Below, in pieces: positions 1 to 4,392 of a stretch of DNA of 7,970 nucleotides (positions are counted from its first letter, which is position 1; every line of letters starts with the position of its first letter). Origin of the DNA: Bacteroidales bacterium (lineage in GTDB: Bacteria > Bacteroidota > Bacteroidia > Bacteroidales > WCHB1-69); the NCBI GenBank assembly GCA_031273515.1, contig JAISRU010000213.1, positions 1 to 7,970 of the forward strand, written 5' to 3'. The notes under the pieces are model-generated. The model saw nothing but the letters and a program-made list of their open reading frames with translations. It did not search any database and had not been told where the DNA came from. Both the position numbers and the translations under genes were made by a program.

Positions 1-618
1 GCTTGCTTTAATTATTCGTTCAAGTAATGCAACGGGTTTTTGTGTCGGGTGATTTTCGTATTCATCCATTCGATAGCGCACCCTTGCAAATTCCCACACA
101 TTGCCCGGCACTTTTTCGGAACTGTAAACCGTAGGAACAGATTTTCTGTAATCGATCAACTTACGTGTAGCGCCTGTTTTTGCCTGTACTAAAATATCAT
201 TGGTGTTAAAGGTATAGTTGTTTTTATCTTTAACACAAAACAAAATCGGTTCGTACATTGAGCCGTAGTATTTTTTCGCCTGAACACCCGAACTGTCGTA
301 ATACCACACCAAGCGGGAAAGAATGTCTAATCTTTTGCGCAAATAGATATCAAAAAACGGCATAAATTGCGTTGCCGTCATGACATAAAAACTACCTGCA
401 GGCTTTAATTTCAGAATGCACAGATCAAGCCATTGATAACACCAATTCAGATAGTCGTCTTCGGTGTCCCATTTTTCTTTGCGTCCATTGAAATTTTTAC
501 CGATATTGTAAGGAGGATCAGCAAAAATCAAGTCTACGGAACTATCCGGTAGCGTTCTTAATCCTTCCAACGCATCGCCATGAATGATTTTATGTTTTTT
601 GTCTTCAAATATTTCCAT
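1..618 (-). CDS. yhdJ: YhdJ-like adenine-N6 DNA methyltransferase, N-terminal part (cut by window edge)
   Basis: This gene is read from an ATG at 618-616 leftward to the window edge with no stop, giving 206 residues; the C-terminus lies outside. The catalytic motif IV DPPY is at residues 34-37, followed by NIGKNF. A DSSGVQAKKYYGSMYEPIL block lies at about 108-126, KTGATRKLIDYRK at about 147-159, and motif X-like HPTQKP at 190-195. This order (IV first, AdoMet-binding motif I later) is that of beta-class methyltransferases, so motif I should be just beyond the edge. The fragment matches my memory of E. coli YhdJ (M.EcoKII, which methylates the second adenine of ATGCAT) along almost its whole length, so the family call is strong. 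The same target specificity is only inference. No endonuclease gene is adjacent on the visible side, which fits an orphan methylase. It is divergent from the 965 gene and has its own promoter at 643-651. Confidence 0.93.
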   Translation of the reverse strand, partial: MEIFEDKKHKIIHGDALEGLRTLPDSSVDLIFADPPYNIGKNFNGRKEKWDTEDDYLNWCYQWLDLCILKLKPAGSFYVMTATQFMPFFDIYLRKRLDILSRLVWYYDSSGVQAKKYYGSMYEPILFCVKDKNNYTFNTNDILVQAKTGATRKLIDYRKSVPTVYSSEKVPGNVWEFARVRYRMDEYENHPTQKPVALLERIIKAS

Positions 619-642
619 TTTCTAATTCAGATAATATATTTC

Positions 643-651
643 GCAAAGATA
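643..651 (-). promoter_or_regulatory. Bacteroidota -7 promoter element for the methyltransferase
   Basis: The minus strand reads TATCTTTGC, a full match to the Bacteroidota -7 consensus TAnnTTTG, 24 bp upstream of the methylase ATG. No convincing TTG (-33 element) is seen 19-21 bp further upstream, so the call rests on the -7 box and its position. The leader would be very short. Confidence 0.6.
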
Positions 652-785
652 TAACTTTTTCCTGAGATAAGGATTAATTTTTTGTTGTAAGGAAGCAGAC
701 ACAGGACAAACAACAGCGCTGAAAGAACAGAAAATCATCCTGATATTTAGAATGATGTACAGGCTGTCACATAAATCAAAGTTCA

Positions 786-850
786 GACAATAATTGTCGC
801 TTTGCATTCCTGTCCACTTGTCTACTCGTCTACTTGTTCACTTGTATACT
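786..850 (+). repeat. Intergenic repeat module, copy 1 (palindrome plus 8-bp repeats)
   Basis: It begins with the exact 13-bp palindrome GACAATAATTGTC (786-798) and continues through GCTTTGC and TCCTGT into about five units of an 8-bp repeat of the type TCYACTTG (813-850). The first 46 bases from 788 match 4291-4336 at 39 positions, and all seven differences are transitions. The 8-bp part is the reverse complement of the repeat at 4164-4251: 811-850 against 4180-4219 agrees at 35 of 40 positions. It is an intergenic repeat family; function unknown. Confidence 0.8.
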
Positions 851-870
851 AATAAATCGTCCGCAGGTAA

Positions 871-898
871 TTTTCAATTTTCAATTTTCAATTCTCAA
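871..898 (+). repeat. TTTTCAA heptamer tandem repeat, four units
   Basis: Three exact TTTTCAA units (871-877, 878-884, 885-891) are followed by one variant unit TTCTCAA (892-898). The repeat ends 10 bp before the -7 element at 909 and so occupies the -33 region of that promoter. Change in copy number would alter promoter geometry, but any such effect is inference. Confidence 0.85.
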
Positions 899-908
899 TT
901 AATTTATG

Positions 909-917
909 TATCTTTGC
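909..917 (+). promoter_or_regulatory. Bacteroidota -7 promoter element for the hypothetical gene
   Basis: TATCTTTGC is a full match to TAnnTTTG, 47 bp before the ATG at 965. Upstream sequence is the TTTTCAA repeat, with no clear TTG -33 box. Confidence 0.6.
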
Positions 918-964
918 AGCATTAATTTTAATAACTATTTTAATAACCAAATACAAGAATCATT

Positions 965-1654
965 ATGGCACGAATGTTACATCAATATGATTCCACAGCC
1001 ATGCATTTGCGGCTGGGACGAAGACATGTCCGTCTGTGCGGACGAATACCGGGAGCGGAACAGTTTGCTTCGGCGATACAGCCGAAATTAGACAGTTTGT
1101 TCGCCAAAGAACAGGAACGGAAAGCAGAAACAGAAAAACGTGAAAATGCTTACGACGACGTTGTTCTGCACGATACTCAATTAGACGATGCAGTACGTAC
1201 CGTTTTTGAGCGCGTCAGACAGTACGACCGTGAACATAAAACGCAAACGCTCGAACTGCTGTTTCCGGGAAAGGTTTATTCCGACATCATAAATAAACCA
1301 TTGTCGGAAGAACCTCATGCAGTTAATAAAATCGTTGTCAAACTCGAAGGCATGGATGCAGGACCGGAATTTAGAGAATTTGCCGACATGCTCAAGCAGA
1401 AAACAGAAATTTCTATCGACTCATGGAATCGTTATCAACAAACTGTAATCCGATGCAATGAGTTAACGGCTGCCGAAGAATTGCTTAAATTAGAGGTGCG
1501 TCAGCAGTATGAATACAACTGGTTAGACGCCCGCAAAGCTTTTGGCGTGCGTGTCGCCAACAGTATTTTCCCGAAAGTGAACAGAAAAACGCTTATTAAC
1601 GACAACTCAGACAACGACGCTGACGACGAACAACAATCAACAACAGAACAGTAA
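965..1654 (+). CDS. Hypothetical 229-residue helical protein with acidic tail
   Basis: I do not recognise this family. The protein is soluble in appearance, with no signal peptide or membrane segment. Residues 1-35 are basic and Arg-rich. Residues about 45-100 and 125-195 are charged and low in Pro and Gly, so probably mostly alpha-helical, perhaps coiled-coil (EQERKAETEKREN near residues 49-61). The last 18 residues are Asn, Asp, Glu and Gln-rich and probably disordered. The start at 965 fits the promoter at 909-917; a second Met at residue 4 is possible. No Shine-Dalgarno is seen, as is usual in Bacteroidota. A 61-codon ORF at 906-1091 overlaps in another frame but contains the promoter and is not credible. 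The gene stands alone, divergent from the methylase, and is followed after about 35 bp by the 42-bp hairpin array. That makes a functional link to the array possible but unproven. Function unknown. Confidence 0.75.
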   Translation: MARMLHQYDSTAMHLRLGRRHVRLCGRIPGAEQFASAIQPKLDSLFAKEQERKAETEKRENAYDDVVLHDTQLDDAVRTVFERVRQYDREHKTQTLELLFPGKVYSDIINKPLSEEPHAVNKIVVKLEGMDAGPEFREFADMLKQKTEISIDSWNRYQQTVIRCNELTAAEELLKLEVRQQYEYNWLDARKAFGVRVANSIFPKVNRKTLINDNSDNDADDEQQSTTEQ

Positions 1655-1722
1655 ACAAAAAAACAGGATGTCGGTAATAAATCTCTGGAAAAACGCTCAA
1701 ATCTTGGTACGATGTACTTCAT

Positions 1723-1770
1723 GGCGGAAGAAAGTACTCCAAACTATAATTTGAAACACTTTCTTTCGCC
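1723..1770 (+). other. Long hairpin downstream of the hypothetical gene
   Basis: Bases 1723-1735 pair with 1758-1770 (GGCGGAAGAAAGT with ACTTTCTTTCGCC): 12 Watson-Crick pairs and one G-T. Inside the loop, CAAA (1740-1743) pairs with TTTG (1750-1753). It lies 69 bp after the stop codon at 1654 and includes the first clear array unit. It could end or protect the upstream transcript, but no T-run follows, so I do not call it an intrinsic terminator. Confidence 0.65.
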
Positions 1771-1898
1771 ATAAACTGCTTCGAATCAAAATTTGAAGGT
1801 GTATCTTGCGGAAATAACTGCTTCGAATCAAAATTTGATGCACTTCTCAAGACAGAAAACCATTTCAAATTTGTGTTCGGAGTGATTCATGAGGCAAA

Positions 1899-1930
1899 GA
1901 AGTGTTCCAAATTATGATTTGGAGTACTTC
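1899..1930 (+). other. Near-perfect 14-bp hairpin (best array unit)
   Basis: Bases 1899-1912 pair with 1917-1930 round loop TATG. All 14 positions pair, two of them G-T (1904 with 1925, 1905 with 1924). The core TCCAAAT/ATTTGGA is a perfect inverted repeat. No T-run follows. This is the most symmetric unit of the 42-bp array and the model for the shared fold. Confidence 0.8.
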
Positions 1931-2151
1931 CCAGCGTTGAGAATACTGTCAAATTAAAGTTTTGCCGTTTTCCCAGACAAGAAACACCTTCGTACCGTTT
2001 TTTTTCGATAATGTTGCGGCGAAAAACACCTTCGTACCGATTTTGTCCCGATAAAATGCGGCAGAAAACACCTTCGTACCGATTTTGTCCCGATAAATGC
2101 GACGGAAAACAATCTCGTACGTTACATTTGCCGTTTTGTTGTGGTCGGATT

Positions 2152-2297
2152 GTCTGTCGAATTGTGTGTTGAAGCGCTTTTAGAACGCTTACAGAACTTC
2201 AAATCCGTATAATTCCGCAAAAATAGATTATATGTTTTAACTATATCGCTAATTGTAAAATAAAATAAAATCAACAAACAAATTAAACCAAATTAAA
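2152..2297 (+). promoter_or_regulatory. hflK upstream region with a weak promoter candidate
   Basis: This 146-bp region follows the array and grows A+T-rich toward the hflK start. TATGTTTT at 2231-2238 matches TAnnTTTG except for the last base and would give a leader of about 50-60 nt, but no -33 TTG is seen. A 5-bp hairpin AAGCG (2172-2176) with CGCTT (2186-2190) lies upstream. The bases before the ATG at 2298 are A-rich with no Shine-Dalgarno. Confidence 0.35.
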
Positions 2298-3272
2298 ATG
2301 AACAACATGTTTAAAAAATTGTACACCTTTCTTGGCTTTCCCAAGTATCGTTATGGGGATTTAAATACCTCATTCAAATTTCTGCCGTTAAATTGGCTTA
2401 TTGTCATCTTTGGAGTTTACGTAATTCTAAATCTGATGTTTGGTTCGTGGTTTATGCTCGACAAGACAGAAAAAGCTTCTGTTGAAATGTTCGGAGCCTA
2501 TTCTCACGAGGTTGGTCCCGGCGGACTGCACTGGAAAATTCCCTTTATCACCAAAATAAGGAAAGTCCCTACGGAAATGCGTCACCGCTGGGAACTTGGA
2601 TTTCGGACGGAAGAAAACCATTTCAGAGATGTTCCCGCTGAAGCTACAATGCTGACAAAAGGCGGTCATCTGGGGTCTATTTACTGGATATTTCAATACA
2701 CAGTCAATGACGTCTACAGTTGGTTGTATACGGTAAAAGATCCCGAAGCTGTTCTGGATAAATTAGGACAGGGTTCGATGCGATTGGTATCGGGACAAAC
2801 CTTGCTGGACGATTTCTTAACAACTCAAAAAATTGAAATCCAAGAGAAAAACAAAAAACTGTTCCAAAATTATTGTACGCTCATCGGCTTGCATACGACA
2901 ATCAATGAAGTAAAACTTCAGGATTGTGGTCTTCCCAATCAGGATGTTCAGGCAGCATACGATGATGTGATGAACGCAGAAAAAGACAAAGACGCAATGA
3001 ATCAAAAAGCGCAAGGTTATCATAATGACGTCGTTCCCAAAGCCAGCGGGAAAGCGTCCCAAATCATCAATACTGCCAACGCATACTACACGCAACAGGT
3101 AAATGGAGCAAAAGGCGAGGTGGCTTTGTTTATGGGAGTATTGGAAGAATATCGGAAAGATCCGATAACGACAAAAGAAAAACTCTGGTACGAGGCAATG
3201 CAGGAAGTATTACCCGAAGCCAAAAAAACGATTATCCAAAATCAGGGACTGTTAAACTTAAAACAATATTAA
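2298..3272 (+). CDS. hflK: HflK-like SPFH/band-7 membrane protein
   Basis: HflK, with HflC, forms a large membrane-anchored complex around the FtsH AAA protease and limits or directs its degradation of membrane proteins (known from E. coli). Here a cytoplasmic N-terminus of about 30 residues is followed by one membrane segment (about 32-53) and the SPFH domain, which starts with an EKASVEMFGAYSHEVGPGGLHWKIPF-type block at about 58-83. The C-terminal part has the HflK signature: DVQAAYDDVMNAEKDKDAMNQ (about 216-236), then VVPKASGKASQIINTANAY (about 245-263) and GEVALF, a helical arm that builds the cage wall. At 324 residues it is shorter than E. coli HflK (419) and lacks that protein's long Gly/Pro-rich N-terminal extension. 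The start at 2298 has no Shine-Dalgarno; Met4 (2307) is an alternative. hflC follows after 2 bp. FtsH is not in the window. Confidence 0.9.
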   Translation: MNNMFKKLYTFLGFPKYRYGDLNTSFKFLPLNWLIVIFGVYVILNLMFGSWFMLDKTEKASVEMFGAYSHEVGPGGLHWKIPFITKIRKVPTEMRHRWELGFRTEENHFRDVPAEATMLTKGGHLGSIYWIFQYTVNDVYSWLYTVKDPEAVLDKLGQGSMRLVSGQTLLDDFLTTQKIEIQEKNKKLFQNYCTLIGLHTTINEVKLQDCGLPNQDVQAAYDDVMNAEKDKDAMNQKAQGYHNDVVPKASGKASQIINTANAYYTQQVNGAKGEVALFMGVLEEYRKDPITTKEKLWYEAMQEVLPEAKKTIIQNQGLLNLKQY

Positions 3273-3274
3273 AA

Positions 3275-4144
3275 ATGAAAAAAATATTTGTAAATACAAA
3301 AAGTAACTGGATTGCAACCATCATTGTTGTATTTGTCTTTATTATTGTATCATCCATGTTATTTACCGTAAAAGAATACGAAAAGGCGGCTGCCTTTCAA
3401 TTCGGTAAATATGCCCGTGAATACAATACGTCGGGACTGAAAATAAAAGCGCCATGGCCCTTTGAAACTGTTTACAAGGTGGATACCCGTTTACAACTCC
3501 ACTCCGCCCGTGAAATGACCATACAGGAAAAGACAAAGAAAAAATTATTGATCGATTATTTCACGCTCTACCGAATAGAACGTCCGAAAACGTTTTTTAC
3601 CAAAATCGGCGGAAATATGGAAAAAGCTATTCATCGGTTGGATGACAATACAGGTTCTGATGTTGCAGCCATCATTGGTGAAAGTTCTTTCGACGATATT
3701 GTTACGAATAAACGACAGCTTCTTTTGGATACCATTCAGAAGATGTCGAACAGAGGATTGGAAGATATTGATCTGAAAATTTATTTTATGTCATTTAATC
3801 GGGTGGAGTTGCCCGATGAAAACAAAGCCGCTGTCTTTCGCGACATGATTAATGATCGCAATAAAATTTCCAGTCAATACCGTTCTGAAGGACAAATGGT
3901 TTATGATTCAATCACCTCCAATGCCGATTTTTTAGTTGCTGACATCATTGCAAAAGCAAACAGAATGGCAGATTCTATCAGAGGTCGGGCGGATCAGGAA
4001 AGAATTGCAATTCTGAATAAAGGATATGCTCAAAGCGCTCCCCTGTTCAGAATATATAACGAAATCGAAACCTATAAAAAAGCATATACTAAAAATACCG
4101 AATGGGTACTCGATGGAAAAAGTCTTCTTTCTCCTCCTAAATAG
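3275..4144 (+). CDS. hflC: HflC-like SPFH/band-7 membrane protein
   Basis: This is the partner of HflK in the FtsH-modulating complex. It has a short N-terminus, one membrane segment (about 12-32) and then the SPFH domain from VKEYEKAAAFQFGKY (about 32-46). The conserved linker ELPDENKAAVFRDMINDRN (about 168-186) leads into the helical arm, with SQYRSEGQ, then DIIAKANRMADSIRGRADQER (about 223-243) and RIYNEIETYKKAY near the end. This pattern is HflC rather than HflK or a generic flotillin. At 289 residues it is shorter than E. coli HflC (334). Only 2 bp separate it from hflK, so the two are surely co-transcribed and probably translationally coupled. No operon partner follows: the next 248 bp are repeats and a new promoter. 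Confidence 0.9.
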   Translation: MKKIFVNTKSNWIATIIVVFVFIIVSSMLFTVKEYEKAAAFQFGKYAREYNTSGLKIKAPWPFETVYKVDTRLQLHSAREMTIQEKTKKKLLIDYFTLYRIERPKTFFTKIGGNMEKAIHRLDDNTGSDVAAIIGESSFDDIVTNKRQLLLDTIQKMSNRGLEDIDLKIYFMSFNRVELPDENKAAVFRDMINDRNKISSQYRSEGQMVYDSITSNADFLVADIIAKANRMADSIRGRADQERIAILNKGYAQSAPLFRIYNEIETYKKAYTKNTEWVLDGKSLLSPPK

Positions 4145-4163
4145 TCCGAACCGCTGATTAATT

Positions 4164-4251
4164 AGTGGACAAGTGGACAAGTGAACAAGTGAACAAGTAG
4201 ACGAGTGGACAAGTAAACAAGTAAATAAGTAAACAAGTAGACGAGTGAGTG
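4164..4251 (+). repeat. 8-bp tandem repeat AGTRRACA, 11 units
   Basis: Eleven 8-bp units run without a break: AGTGGACA twice, AGTGAACA twice, AGTAGACG, AGTGGACA, AGTAAACA, AGTAAATA, AGTAAACA, AGTAGACG and AGTGAGTG. The period is not a multiple of three and lies outside genes. It begins 19 bp after the hflC stop. Bases 4196-4229 are an inverted match (29 of 34) to 4312-4345, and 4180-4219 are an inverted match (35 of 40) to 811-850. Some mismatches would be G-T pairs in RNA. Confidence 0.9.
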
Positions 4252-4288
4252 TTATTTTCTGCGTAACTCTACCTAATATTCTGCGGGA

Positions 4289-4345
4289 AACAATAATCGT
4301 TGCTTTGCGCTCCTGTTCACTTGTTTACTCGTCCACTCGTTTACT
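4289..4345 (+). repeat. Intergenic repeat module, copy 2
   Basis: The same module as 786-850: imperfect palindrome AACAATAATCGTT (4289-4301), GCTTTGC, TCCTGT, then about four 8-bp units of the type TTYACTYG. Compared with copy 1, the outer pair of the palindrome has changed from G-C to A-T, keeping the pairing, while one inner pair is lost. It ends 10 bp before the promoter at 4356. With the array at 4164-4251 it can form a long stem with arms of about 34 bases and an 82-base loop. Confidence 0.8.
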
Positions 4346-4355
4346 AAAAAAATGT

Positions 4356-4364
4356 TATCTTTGC
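4356..4364 (+). promoter_or_regulatory. Bacteroidota -7 promoter element for the acylation operon
   Basis: TATCTTTGC is a full match to TAnnTTTG, 28 bp before the ATG at 4393. No clear TTG lies 19-21 bp upstream. Position and identity with the elements at 909 and 643 support it as the start of the SGNH-SGNH-MBOAT transcript. Confidence 0.6.
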
Positions 4365-4392
4365 CGGAATTGAAAAGTGGAGTTTACATAGT

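Larger units (their letters stand above)
619..964. other. Divergent intergenic region between methylase and hypothetical gene
   Basis: About 350 bp with no supportable gene. It holds, in order: the minus-strand promoter (643-651); a weak hairpin whose arms 734-741 and 749-756 pair at 7 of 8 positions around loop GATATTT; the repeat module at 786-850; the TTTTCAA tandem repeat at 871-898; and the plus-strand promoter at 909-917. The stretch 660-730 shows nothing I can interpret. Confidence 0.7.
1690..2151 (+). repeat. Degenerate 42-bp tandem array, about 11 units
   Basis: Units start at 1690, 1732, 1774, 1816, 1858, 1900, 1942, 1984, 2026, 2068 and 2110 and stay in 42-bp register throughout. 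Units at 1774 and 1816 share their first 23 bases exactly. Those at 2026 and 2068 share their first 30. AAACACCTTCGTACCG recurs at 1982, 2024 and 2066. Units 1732-1983 have two arms of 13 bases round a 4-base loop, then a 12-base linker often ending like GACAGAA or GGCAAAG. Pairing (G-T allowed) is 9, 10, 11, 11, 13 and 10 of 13 for the six units in order. Units 1984-2109 are a second subtype in which CCGATTTT (2037-2044) can pair with AAAATGCGG (2053-2061, one bulge). The first unit (1690) and last (2110) are weak members. No convincing ORF fits. Function unknown. Confidence 0.85.

Noticed and set aside
734..756. Intrinsic terminator on the minus strand, hairpin followed by TTTCTGTTCTTT
   Set aside because: No gene is transcribed into it from the right on that strand; the stem is weak (7 of 8 pairs) and A+T-rich.
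622..807. 61-codon minus-strand ORF upstream of the methylase
   Set aside because: It spans the methylase promoter and half of the intergenic repeat module, has unremarkable composition and no recognisable domain.
1001..1006. ATGCAT, the site methylated by E. coli YhdJ, also at 7060-7065
   Set aside because: About two six-base sites are expected by chance in 8 kb, and the specificity of this homolog is not known.
906..1091. 61-codon plus-strand ORF overlapping the start of the hypothetical gene
   Set aside because: Its start lies at the promoter element at 909-917 itself, and the 229-residue frame is much longer and better composed.
1690..2151. CRISPR array
   Set aside because: Units are contiguous and degenerate over their whole 42 bp; there is no alternation of constant repeat and unique spacer, and no cas gene nearby.
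1918..2169. Open frame of 84 codons through the array, read as a repeat protein
   Set aside because: It has no suitable start codon, upstream units are interrupted by stops in this frame, and paired arms explain the conservation in the 5' units better.
811..4219. Composite transposon or integrated element bounded by inverted repeats
   Set aside because: There is no transposase, integrase or target-site duplication, the enclosed hflKC genes are core functions, and a second direct copy at 4289 points to a dispersed intergenic repeat instead.
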